Shown in pieces: positions 10,005-19,745 of a stretch of 64,000 bases of DNA. The notes under the pieces are model-generated. The model ran no database searches, was not told the DNA's origin, and worked only from the letters and a program-made list of their open reading frames with translations. The stretch comes from Myoxocephalus aenaeus (taxonomy: Eukaryota > Chordata > Actinopteri > Perciformes > Cottidae), in contig JBAMJR010000194.1 of the NCBI GenBank assembly GCA_038501785.1, positions 1,248,001 to 1,312,000 on the forward strand, written 5' to 3'. The translations under genes were made by a program, and so were the position numbers. Position 1 is the first letter of the stretch. Each line of letters starts with the position of its first letter.

Positions 10005-10960
10005 GTTTAGAGCACCTTTAGAGATCAACTGTTGGTGTTTTGGCGCTTAGAGCCAGAGGAACAATCTGTAAAGACATCATGTGACATCGCACTACACAGC
10101 TGTTGTGATACCGTGTTAGCAAACGGTTGCCTATATTTGGAGTCATTTTCCTGATCACCTGATAAAATAACTCTGTTTGGTCTCAATCAACTATAACTAA
10201 AACAAACTAAATATTCTGGATTCTAAACATTAGACTTTCTTCACCAGCTCGTTGCCAGCATGGTCTTTCTGATCAGAACTTGCTTTTTGCCTTCTGGTTA
10301 CCTTTCCCAGTCCACACCATTCTGTGCGTAGTTATGTGATCCTTGGTATGGAATCCATGGCTAAGAGCAGTTTTCATGTTCCGTGCGCACCAGGAAACAG
10401 TAAACTAGCATACGGTTTAATATTTGCCTCACAAAGAGAGTTTTTACTTGAGCTAAACAGAGCTCGGTAAACAAAAGCCCCTCCTGCTTCGGCAGCTGCA
10501 GCTAAATCAAAGTGAAAAGTACACAGTCTCCACACAGCTCCGGGGTGGAATGAACGCCTTTAATGGTGGTGGTGGCTTTGTCAGCCGGAGCGCCTCGGAA
10601 TGATCATTATCTCTGCTCATGGCTGCCACATGAAAAGCAGAAACACGTTTATTAATCCCACCTCTTATGGCTGTTTTTTCTCCTTCTTATTCTTTCTTTT
10701 TTGTTTGTAATACGCCGGCAGATATGTCTTCTCTGATGAGTCGACAGTGCGTACATCATGATTTCCATGCGGCAATTAGGCGTGCTGATAAAGGCCGGCC
10801 ATCGGGTTTCCTGCAATCAAGTTTTTCCAGTCACTTCCTGTGCTCCCGCGCAGCATTTATTGCGTTTGTCCCCATTAAGGGAGCAGCGAGGCCGCCGGTC
10901 ACATGACGGCTGACTGTTTGCTTTCACGGTAGAGAAAGAACATGTGTGAGTTTGCAGCAG
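10005..10960. other. Non-coding stretch with a possibly conserved block
   Basis: No gene is visible. The block at 10600-10910 is locally repeat-free and rich in TTAATCC, CAATTAGG and ATTAAGG words, resembling conserved vertebrate enhancers in texture. That is an impression only; no alignment was possible. Confidence 0.3.
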
Positions 10961-11032
10961 GTTCCACGTGAACAAGACAAGACAGAGAGCATCCGGACGG
11001 ATGCTCTCTGTCTTGTCTTGTTCACGTGGAAC
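10961..11032. repeat. Perfect inverted repeat, 35-bp arms and 2-nt centre
   Basis: The left arm 10961-10995 and right arm 10998-11032 are exact reverse complements, with only GA between them. The arms start and end with GTTCCACGTG/CACGTGGAAC. The repeat would extrude as a 72-bp cruciform or, if transcribed, form a long hairpin. No transposon termini are visible around it. Confidence 0.95.
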
Positions 11033-12921
11033 TGTTCTGGTCTCAGGACCTCTGTATCTGTCACCTGGCAACGAACTTGTTGCCTGGATACGACACGCTG
11101 TTTCTTATTTCCATTGGATCACACGGGCCCAGGGTTGAAAGAGTTGTTTCTTTGGACAGGGGAGGGAGGCGCTGCATGATGTCAGCATTCAGAGAGATTA
11201 TCAACAAATAAAGAACGCTAATGTGTTGTTGTCGTCGTGTGAAGATAAGCATTATTTTGACAGATGTTTCGTGGATGAACGGCTCCCCGACTGGAATCAG
11301 GAAATCAGAGGACGCTCTTCAAAGACTTCTTCCTCCCTCTAATGATCACACAAGCCGAAGTAAATCGAAATCTAAATTTATCTGGCGCACTCCTGCTGAC
11401 CCATCACGGCTAATCTCGGAGACGTTGACGGGGAGGCAAAGAACGCCGCCGCAGTTGGACAGGTCTGTGAGAGGATGTGGTTTCCAATGTGTCCTTCTCT
11501 CACGGCGACATGTCTCATCTGAGCAACGAAGAACAGCAGCAAAAGGTGAGTTAGATAACATCATCAGAGGACTGCTGGGAACAGGCAGTGACTCATCACT
11601 TTCACCAACACAAAGGTGACCCGGTTGGGAGGAGAAAAGAGACGACGGATCACGTTCATGAAGTGAGTCAGCTCTGGGGATGATGTCACTTTAGTCCCAA
11701 GACTTACGCTTATTGAGCAACATTTGGCTCCATCTCTTCTTCTGGAGATCCAGAATGTTCTCAGGGAGGCTCTAGCTGGTATGACAGACATGAGCCACAT
11801 ACTCATGTGTTTTTTACTGTAGAAGTCTGATTTTAAAGACGTGTAGTCTTTGGCGATAACGTATCTATGAAAGCATCTCTTTATGATGAGAAGTTATGAC
11901 ACATTGTTCATGGAATCATGCAAACACACCTGCAGGTGTAGGCAGCAAACGCGTCCACTTCAGCTGAACCAAACATGCAAACAATTTAACACAATTCCAC
12001 CAACTAAAACGAGTTGAGAAGAAGTCAACGTGGTGTAATGTCACCCTAAATGCATGTGCTACCATGTGACCTGACTTAGGGGTGTGTGCGTTTCTAGGAC
12101 ATAAAAAAACTTCTATTTGTATGCTTTTTTATGCCCTCTGTATCTTTTACATTAAATGTCTTCGTCATTGATGGAAAACTGGTCGACTGTTTTCCTGGTG
12201 TTCCAGGATGCGTTTATGCACAACTCAACATCAGCGCTTCCCATTAGTTACAACGTTAGCTCAAGTGCTTGTCGTTGGTGGTTCTCATTGTCAACTTTAA
12301 AGGAGATCAAAGGAAGCAGATATGATCTGAATCATAGTTCTGCACTGTAGGCCAAGTAGTCTGCTGCTTGTGGGAGGGACAATACAAAGATCAAAACGTT
12401 GTTTTCTCATTTCTGCCTCTTTGGATTCATCCAAAAAACAACTTATCAAAAAAAAAAACAGTCTTTCCAAGGAATGCTTGCGTCATTTCATGAGTTTTGG
12501 TTCTTGAACATTCAAAACAAATGAAACACAGTTATTTAAAAAAAAAAAATGTTTAGTCCTATTTTGCAGGTAGTGATGCATCGGCCTAAATTATGTGACA
12601 ATATGCAGTAAAAGAAGGCATGGCATTGATCACAGTGGCCAGAAATACTACAGGACGAGGGACAAAATAATACACACTAATAATAAGCATAATAATAATA
12701 ATCTGTGTCTGTGTTTCCTGATATGCTTGACATATCAATTTAATAAGGTAATAATATGTAGCTCGTTGCGTTGCCCCTTAGTGGCTGAGAAAATCAATGA
12801 ATGCAGGATTAAGTAATACAAATACTATTCATATTTTTACTTTACTTTGTACTATCCCTCTGTGTAAATACCATTGACCCTCACTATTACTTCCATTGTA
12901 TGTACAATTATAACTACAATT
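11033..12921. other. Non-coding stretch, nothing identified
   Basis: Open frames up to 132 codons occur (for example 11221-11619) but have no recognisable domain or codon pattern. No tandem array or complete transposon was found. Confidence 0.45.
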
Positions 12922-13359
12922 TGTCACGGATTCCCCGTCATATTAAGTGTTTTCATCCTGTCTGTCAGTTTTTACCACTCTCCTGTCATTCCAGATCCTG
13001 CCACTTACGCCTGATTACCCCTCATCACCGTCACCTGGCCCTCACGCCCATCTCACCTGCAGCCCGTTCCCTCATTAGCTCACTATTTAGGTCCCCTCAC
13101 TTGCACGTGTCCTCTGCCAGATTGTCTTGTCCATTGTGCCAAACTCTCCAGCGTATCCCTGTACTTCTGGCTACCTGTTCTGACCCCGTTTTTGCCTGTC
13201 TTTGCCTACCTTGGATTTTGCCTGCCCCTTATCGGATTTGTTCGCCTGTTTGATTGATCTCCTGGTTTTGACCCCTGCCTGAATATACAACTAAAGAACT
13301 TTGCCTGCCACCTGCCTCTGAGTTGTGCTTTTGAACTCGATTGTCTACTGTGCCTTACA
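12922..13359 (+). mobile_element. Solo LTR with 5-bp target duplication
   Basis: The segment starts TGTCACGG and ends CCTTACA, with the canonical TGT...ACA ends. It is flanked on both sides by CAATT (12917-12921 and 13360-13364). Its 438 bp include a TATA-like CTATTTAGG (about 13084) and an AATATA possible poly(A) signal (about 13284). No internal retroelement coding sequence adjoins it, so it is a solo LTR left by recombination between two LTRs. A 5-bp duplication fits Gypsy-type elements, but the family is not proven. Confidence 0.85.
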
Positions 13360-13434
13360 CAATTACTGCAAGAGAGTCCAAATGTAAACATGACAAATGA
13401 AGAGTTTGGTGTGTCTTTTAGTTGTGTTTTGTAC

Positions 13435-13843
13435 AGTTGTGATAATGAGTGAGTGCTTCTCCTTTTGCTGGACTGGATTAAGCTTAAACTTGCGCTTGGC
13501 GTCGTAGCACGAGCTCCGAGCATGAACCGAGGCGACTATACTCTGTGCTGAGAGCTTCCTTATTCTCAGAATGTGTGTAACCCAGAGATATGAACATAGA
13601 CTGTAGGTGTAACCGGCCAAAAGCCATAAACCGACCTCCACAATGACAAGGATCGATTTTAATTATCTGTAAACTCATATCTCATATTCATAGACTACTA
13701 CTACTACTTTAACCTGAAAGATGCTTCCATACGCAAGAATGACAACTTTCTAAACACCTCTGATTTTCCAGTAGCATCTGAAGCCCATCAGCCATCCTGT
13801 ATCTATCTGGTGTGGTGCTTTTTGCCTGCTCTTTTAATGTGTG
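13435..13843 (-). repeat. Dispersed repeat R, copy 2
   Basis: This is the inverted counterpart of 2641-3054. The homology ends cleanly on both sides, at CACACATTAAAAG and AGTTGTGATAATGAG, so these are true repeat edges. It sits about 75 bp beyond the solo LTR. Confidence 0.85.
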
Positions 13844-14069
13844 TGTAGAGGTGGTGGGCGACGTGTGAATGTATGTGTGTGAAGGTGCCAGTGAGCCAAC
13901 GACCACTCACCGTGATCAGCGCTTCAAAACACACAGGATCACTTCTCCGTGAGAGACTATGTGCCGATGTGCCGGTTCAGGACCGGCGTGTCCACGATTG
14001 AGACGTCGACGAGTACACACAGTGACAGATTCCCCTGAGAACACTTAACTGTCCATTTCAGAGCTGAAC

Positions 14070-14424
14070 GAGGGGTCATTTGCATACAAATAGCGTGCCT
14101 GAATGAATCAATGATGGAGAGCGCACCATTATAGACTGTCCACTTTTTTTGAAGGACACAGGAGAGTCACATGGGAGATGCGTCAAAAGGAAATGTCAGA
14201 TTGATGAATGCTTATCAGAGGCAGAAATGATTCTCATGGTTGAGTTACAGTTCTTTGGAGCCAAAAAGCTACAAAGTTACTGGATGAGAAAATCCATCCT
14301 TTTATTCGATGGCCTTTTATTTTGGCTTGCCACTTTTTAAAACCTAAAAAAATATGTTTTGGGGTTTCGACTTGTTTGTTTTAGTTCAATCTATGACATT
14401 ATTTGTGCCTCCAGAACAGCCCTG
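14070..14424 (+). repeat. 355-bp direct duplication, copy 1
   Basis: This is identical to 15518-15872 except for one visible base (ATCAGAG here, ATCACAG in copy 2). No inverted termini or flanking target duplication are present. Its edges match those of copy 2 exactly. Confidence 0.95.
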
Positions 14425-14821
14425 ATGGTGTCAATATGACTATCAACACGTCATTTTATTGTCTATTATTGCAGATGACAAAATAAATAAATAAATAAGC
14501 GACACACATATCACATATCTTCAGATGAGCCACAGACAAAACATAATATAGCTACAATATTTGTAACGTGCAATGCTGGCCCCGGGCAAAACGTCTCACA
14601 TCTGCTTCCTCCAACACACACACACACACACACACACGTGTTCTCACGAGACAGACAGATGGAGGCAGAGAGGGGTTTTATTCTGTGTGTGTAAAATGTT
14701 CTGAGTAAATACCTAAATGTTCTAAATGAATAACATAACTGAAATTACATTTTTGTTATTACAGAGAGTGTAAAGTACAGAAAAAAGCTACTCAAAAGGT
14801 ATGTTTGTGGGCTCTCTCCCT

Positions 14822-14828
14822 GTATATA

Positions 14829-14915
<87 letters not shown>
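14822..14915. repeat. (TA)n microsatellite, about 94 bp
   Basis: It is almost pure alternating TA with a few TG interruptions at the left edge. It would be highly mutable and prone to cruciform formation. A (CA)n tract lies nearby at 14614-14637. Confidence 0.95.
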
Positions 14916-14918
<3 letters not shown>

Positions 14919-15111
14919 TGTAGATTACTGAATTGAAGTTAATGCTCATGTAACAATTAAAACAAATGAAATGTAGCAAATCAATCTGGAAACTTCAAGG
15001 AAGTTTTTAAATATGACCAACATCTGATATTAAACTGCTGTAAGATTATGTAAAGACAACTAATCCAGAGAATGTGGTTTTTATTTTTCATTTTGATTTT
15101 TAAAAGTACCT

Positions 15112-15502
15112 TCCCATTCTAGCAGTATCTCGTGTGTCCAGTGTCCAGTCCTTTGACGTCTCTCTTTCCAGGTCTCTCTCTGCTAAATGTTTTGGCTTGG
15201 GCCAAGTGGCGCTGTCCTCGAACGGGACGGCGAGCTCATTAATCTGCCGGGTGACATCGCCAACCCTGTCATTCCTCTCTGGCCTCACATAATGGATTTC
15301 TATGATGTGGCCCGGTGTGTAATCGCCCAGACTCTCAGACCACGAGGATTGCTTTGGTCCCCGTAATGCTTTAGGCACTGCACATGTCTCACATCTGTCT
15401 CCATCATCAGTGAGAATATAGGTCGCTGATAATTCATACTGTGAGACAGCATGGACGAGACAAAGTTCTGGGTTTCCACTCTGTCTGGAGTTGACTGTGA
15501 CC
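15112..15502 (-). CDS. Candidate internal exon of an unidentified gene
   Basis: On the minus strand an open stretch starts after an acceptor-like CATTGTACAG (just above 15502). It runs about 130 codons, including VTVNSRQSGNPELCLVHAVS, GDYTPGHIIEIHYVRP and VTRQINELAVPFEDSATWPKP, up to a donor-like AAG|GTACTT at about 15112. The composition looks like real soluble protein rather than repeat shadow: mixed charges, few low-complexity runs, two CxxC-like cysteines (CETCAV). I do not recognise the family. A second candidate exon lies upstream (16020-16212). Without the 355-bp duplication between them, the intron would be about 150 bp, an ordinary teleost size. The duplicated DNA now abuts the acceptor and could disturb splicing. 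It may be a pseudogene remnant. Confidence 0.4.
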
Positions 15503-15517
15503 TGTACAATGGTGACA

Positions 15518-15872
15518 GAGGGGTCATTTGCATACAAATAGCGTGCCTGAATGAATCAATGATGGAGAGCGCACCATTATAGACTGTCCACTTTTTTTGA
15601 AGGACACAGGAGAGTCACATGGGAGATGCGTCAAAAGGAAATGTCAGATTGATGAATGCTTATCACAGGCAGAAATGATTCTCATGGTTGAGTTACAGTT
15701 CTTTGGAGCCAAAAAGCTACAAAGTTACTGGATGAGAAAATCCATCCTTTTATTCGATGGCCTTTTATTTTGGCTTGCCACTTTTTAAAACCTAAAAAAA
15801 TATGTTTTGGGGTTTCGACTTGTTTGTTTTAGTTCAATCTATGACATTATTTGTGCCTCCAGAACAGCCCTG
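15518..15872 (+). repeat. 355-bp direct duplication, copy 2, beside a templated 15-bp insert
   Basis: The copy lies inside the presumed intron between two candidate exons. It is followed by TGCCTAAAGCATTAC (15871-15885), an inverted copy of 15363-15377 within the neighbouring exon. The flanking 14-mer TACAATGGTGACAG then occurs on both sides (15504-15517 and 15883-15896). The arrangement looks like repair with template switching rather than transposition. Confidence 0.9.
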
Positions 15873-16019
15873 CCTAAAGCATTACAATGGTGACAGTCTT
15901 TTCAAAATGTTAAATAATGTTTCAATCACAGTTTGCAATTGATATTGATATTATTTTTCTGTGCATTGCTTCATACATCTGTATCGCTGTTGGTCATTAT
16001 GCTCATTAACAGTTGTTCC

Positions 16020-16212
16020 TCTGGTTGGAAGAACCACTGAGCCAATCAGAGCGCTGTAGGAATGGATAGAACATGGCGTCCAACAAGTGGACGAGGCCAA
16101 CGCAGTCCAGGTCGTTGCAAGTCCACTGACCCAAAATGATGCCCGTGGGATGCACATCATCACCCACCACTAAATGGTTTGGACAGAACAGAATGAACCC
16201 GGACATGAACAC
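16020..16212 (-). CDS. Second candidate exon of the unidentified gene
   Basis: On the minus strand, acceptor-like ATAATTTCAG is followed by an open stretch encoding SDIVFMSGFILFCPNHLVVG and then a QWTCNDLDCVGLVHLLDAMF-type segment, reaching a TAA about 70 codons on. A weak donor (ACT|GTTAAT) lies just before that stop. The hydrophobic pattern could be a buried sheet or a membrane segment. The product is not recognised. Its proximity and strand suggest it belongs with 15112-15502. No transcript evidence is available and the call is tentative. Confidence 0.33.
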
Positions 16213-16287
16213 GATGTCTGACTGAAATTATAAAGTGAAAGAAAGGGAGATTACATTGTACCACCAATCAGAGGTCCACTTACTACG

Positions 16288-16822
16288 ACTGTGACTCAGT
16301 GGGTCGTCCTTCAATCAGAGTATCGGCGGTTCGACCCCCGGCTCCGCTAGCGCATGTCGATGTGTCCTTGGGAAAGACACTTAACCTCTTAGCTGTGCCT
16401 ACGGTGTGTGAATGTTAGTTACTCCTGATAGGCAGCTGGCACCTTAGCTCCTCCCATCAGTGTGTGAATGATGACAAGTACCGTAATTCGGTCAGTGTCC
16501 CACGTTAGCTCCCCGCTGTAGCCAGCTGGGGCTCCTGCTAGTGCTCCGTTACTTCCCCGCTAACTTCCGCTAGCTCTCCGCTAACTTCCGCTAGCTTCCC
16601 GAAAACCACCAAAGGTAGCGGGACCAGGCTCGACACCGACTTGGGCAGAGGGGACGCGGGCAGTAGCAGCAGCAGCAGCGCTAGCTAGCAGCAGCATTAG
16701 CTAGCGCTGCTCCTAGCTTGCTACAGCGGGGACACTGACCAGAGGTAGGAGCGGCTTGTAACCCGACTTTTACGGTAGTGTGAAAGGGCTTTGAGTGGTC
16801 GGAAGACTAGAAAAGTCCATTT
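16288..16822 (+). mobile_element. tRNA-derived SINE, split by a MITE
   Basis: A box A-like GACTCAGTGGGTCGTCC and a box B GGTTCGACCCC (16328-16338) head a body containing GTGTCCTTGGGAAAGACACTTAACC and a tail GTGTGAAAGGGCTTTGAGTGGTCGGAAGACTAGAAAAG (16776-16812). These are hallmarks of a widespread teleost SINE. The MITE at 16481-16775 interrupts the join GACAAG-TA-GTGTGAAAG, which is continuous in uninterrupted copies of the family. Confidence 0.85.
16481..16775. mobile_element. Tc1/mariner-type MITE, copy A, inside the SINE
   Basis: The element is flanked by TA (16479-16480 and 16776-16777). Its right terminus ends in ACCCGACTTTTACGG and its left begins CCGTAA, with most of the left terminal repeat deleted. 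The GC-rich interior is built from GCTAGC/AGCAGC words and folds back on itself. It has no coding capacity. The same family, with both termini intact, lies at 51981-52298. Confidence 0.85.
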
Positions 16823-17056
16823 ACTAGCTTTGCTCAGTGCTCTGGCGTCATCATGTTATCTAAGTGTGGGATGTGATGCGGTTGACCACTTGTTATGCCG
16901 ATACACTTCAGCCAGCATGCTCATGAAGACTATTAGATATGGTTGAAAGCTCAGGAAAAAGAAAAGAGAGTGAAAAGTATCAACTTGAATGTGCATCATC
17001 TCTATCAGTACCGGAGCGGATAGACAGTCCAGTGGTCTTCGTCCAAAGTAACCGCT
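16823..17056. other. Short non-coding stretch
   Basis: Nothing is recognised between the SINE tail and the minisatellite. Confidence 0.5.
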
Positions 17057-17197
17057 CCCCAGTCATCCCAGTGTCTTCGTCCAGAGTCCCCAGTCATCCC
17101 AGTGTCTTCGTCCAGAGTCCCCAGTCATCCCAGTGTCTTCGTCCAGAGTCCCCAGTCATCCCAGTGTCTTCGTCCAGAGTCCCCAGTCATCCCAGTG
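17057..17197. repeat. 31-bp minisatellite, about 4.5 units
   Basis: The near-identical unit has phases CCCCAGTCATCCCAGTG and TCTTCGTCCAGAGT. Units start at 17057, 17088, 17119, 17150 and a partial at 17181. As 31 is not a multiple of 3, overlapping frames through it are artefacts. Confidence 0.95.
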
Positions 17198-17949
17198 AGG
17201 GAGATGAGCGCGCACAGTATGCTCAACACGATTAAGGAATCATTCTTCATTTCAATTGCTCCTAATCTTTGCGACTCCTCTGTTTAACGTTAATTGGCTC
17301 ATTAAATCACTGCCAGCAGGCCGACACCAGCGTGAGATTAATACGCTGTGTGTGTGTGATGTGGGGAAAGCCTCACCGCTTCAGTGCAGCTGCAGCTTGG
17401 CCGCCGCGAAGGGTTGTCACGAGGAAGAGGAACGCAGGGAAGAACGCCTCAGAGACCCACTGTATTTAAGCACTCTGGTTAATCTGAAGTAAAAGCGTTG
17501 AAAGTGTGAGGTCAGAGAGAAGTATTGTTCTTTTCAACCGATGAAGGACTGGTCTGTCCTAAAAATAGTCAGCAGAGGAAGCACAAGGAAGCCTGAGTAG
17601 CTGCTGTATTAGTCACCGGGTCTCCACTACAGTCACAAGTACGGCTGATTGCTTTTGTTTCCTCCCCCGGAAAATTACTAAAAGCCCATAACAGTGAGTA
17701 ACACGGTATTGTTTAACAACACAAGCTAGAGGTTGAGCGAGAGCACGGCTTCACTATCTTAGCTCAACTGACACTCGTTCCACACAGACGCTTACACTTT
17801 AGTATTATGATCCTCATTCCACAACAATCTGTTTTGTAATTTACAAAGAAGGGACTGGTTTTGTTGAGTCATTTAAATTTGACAATTGAACAGCAGTTTT
17901 CTCAATTATCAATTTCTTAATAAATGATTAAAGCAGTATTGTTTTAAAG
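17198..17949. other. Non-coding stretch with a conserved-looking block
   Basis: No gene is seen. The part at about 17225-17330 (AATCATTCTTCATTTC, TTAATTGGCTCATTAAATCA) is repeat-free and rich in homeodomain-like TAAT/ATTA words. It may be a conserved non-coding element; this cannot be tested here. Confidence 0.3.
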
Positions 17950-18430
17950 GGGCACTTCACTTGTATAATGCATAGACGTTATATAATAAGTGGAGGTAGT
18001 CATTGTGTCGTCCATTGGTTTGTGGACTGCTGTTTTGAAGCCTTGAGTTCTGCGATTTGGCCGTCGCCATCTTGGCTTTTTTGCAACTGATGAACGTACG
18101 TGACCATATTTGGAATGGGGAAAAATGACGTAAAGACGCCGTATACGTCTCTGGTAGAGGCAGCAACCAACCTGTCAATCACCTTGTAGTCCCGCCCTAA
18201 AGCGTCCCCTGTTTTATGGTCTGTTTGACTCTAAATGACCATAATGTACTAAATGAACATCATGCTGTATTGAAGAAGACTTGAAACTAGAGATTGAGAC
18301 ATAAACTGATGTTTACAATATTTACTCAGGGAATACATCAAGAGAGAAGTAGAGTCATTTTGATAGACTTCTATACAACCAGAGTCACCCCCTGGTGGTC
18401 AGGAGAGAGAATGCAGTAGCTTCACTCGTC
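17950..18430 (-). repeat. Dispersed repeat family S, copy 1
   Basis: The portion 18215-18425 is the inverted counterpart of 22290-22500 and 39130-39340. Shared words include TTCAAGTCTTCTTCAATACAG and GACTCTACTTCTC. The portion at 17990-18140 also resembles 22130-22260. It is a common teleost non-autonomous repeat; no transposase is visible. Confidence 0.8.
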
Positions 18431-19555
18431 AGAATGTAAAATGCATTCTGTGGCTCTGGATCAATTGAACTTGAGACTTTGACGCAAAGTAGACATGGAC
18501 CCAGCATCTTGCCTAGCGATGAAGTTTATTGTGCATTCACATTTTAACCAACAAGTCTCTGTGTGAGCTTTCCAACTAATATATCTATGTTTCCAACAGA
18601 GCCACACTGTAATTGTAAAATCTTAAAAATACATTTAAATAAGACATTCCCGTTGCTTAGGCCCGACGGAGGATCAACTTAGACACGCAACACAACGGTG
18701 GAAACCCTGTAACACACTTGAGTACATTTAAGGAGACTCCAGCAACCCAATATTGCACTTACACAAAGTTATGTAAGTCTTGTAAAAATCAAAGCATCTT
18801 TTTTAATTTGCATATTTCCATAATGGATGCTGCTTTACGACGAGAAGACCATTTACCAGCCGATGCACAGCAAGGATAATGTTGAATGAGATGTATTTAT
18901 GGTTTAGCATGAAGCAGACTCATGTTTTGGGCTCACGTGCAAATAATCTCTAACCAAAGTAAACGACGGGCCTCTTTCGGGTCACGTGGGTATCTTTTTA
19001 AAATCTTCCTGTGGCTCAGTAGTTTGTACTGCACGCTCCACATATTTCCAACATTCCACACAAAGAGCACTGAGTGTTTTACATCAACATATTCATAATG
19101 CATAAATTATCATCAAAACGCTCAACCGGAGGCGAGTGGGGAAAAAGTTTGGAAGCAGGAAAGTGTGGCCGCTTGTTCTGCTTCGCTACGAGCCTGACAT
19201 CCAGCAATGAGGAGAAACCATCATAACTAAGTGATCACGGGAATAAATATAAACCTGAGAATAATATTTGGGATATACCAATACCACTTTCAGACCAAGC
19301 ACAAGTACTTACATTTGAGTACTTGCCGATGAAGAGTACCGATATGAATACAGTTGCAGTTCTAATGACTTTGAAAGAAGGTTTTATTTTCAGATGGTCT
19401 TCACTTTCTGAGTGTAACTAATTCAATTATGAAGCTGTTTCTGACATTTTATTATTCCACATTGTGTTTTCCTGATACAAACAGAGCCATGGGTGTTATT
19501 GATTAACCGTTTAACTGAGCTATCAGTTTACTAGTTAACATATAAATTAAAGCTG
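18431..19555. other. Non-coding stretch, nothing identified
   Basis: The sequence is AT-rich with no supportable gene, tandem array or transposon terminus. Confidence 0.45.
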
Positions 19556-19745
19556 GGGTGGAGTGGTGGTAGCATGGTGACCTCACAGCAAGAGAGGCCC
19601 GGTTCAATCCCCGATGTTCTGTGTGGAGTTCTGTGTGGTTCTCCCCATGGCAGTGTAGGTTCCCTCCGGGTTCTCCGGCTTCCTCCCACAGTCCAAAGAC
19701 ATGCAGCTCAGGTTAATTGGATAAGCGGTTTGGAAAATGGAATGG
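19556..19745 (+). mobile_element. tRNA-derived SINE, second family
   Basis: Box A-like TGGTAGCATGGTGACCTCAC and box B GGTTCAATCCCC are followed by TCTGTGTGG, GGTTCCCTCCGGGTTCTCC and CTTCCTCCCACAGTCCAAAGACATGCA. These are standard phrases of a very abundant fish SINE. The 3' part is shortened and ends in GGAAAATGGAATGG. Body fragments of the same family lie at 24495-24662 and 25558-25725. Confidence 0.85.

Noticed and set aside
17057..17197. 31-bp repeat considered as a CRISPR-like array
   Set aside because: Units are directly adjacent with no unique spacers, and the genome is clearly vertebrate.
17041..17235. Frames through the 31-bp repeat with SSRVPSHPS phrases
   Set aside because: The period is not a multiple of three, so several frames read the same phrase in turn. 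This is repeat-driven, not coding.
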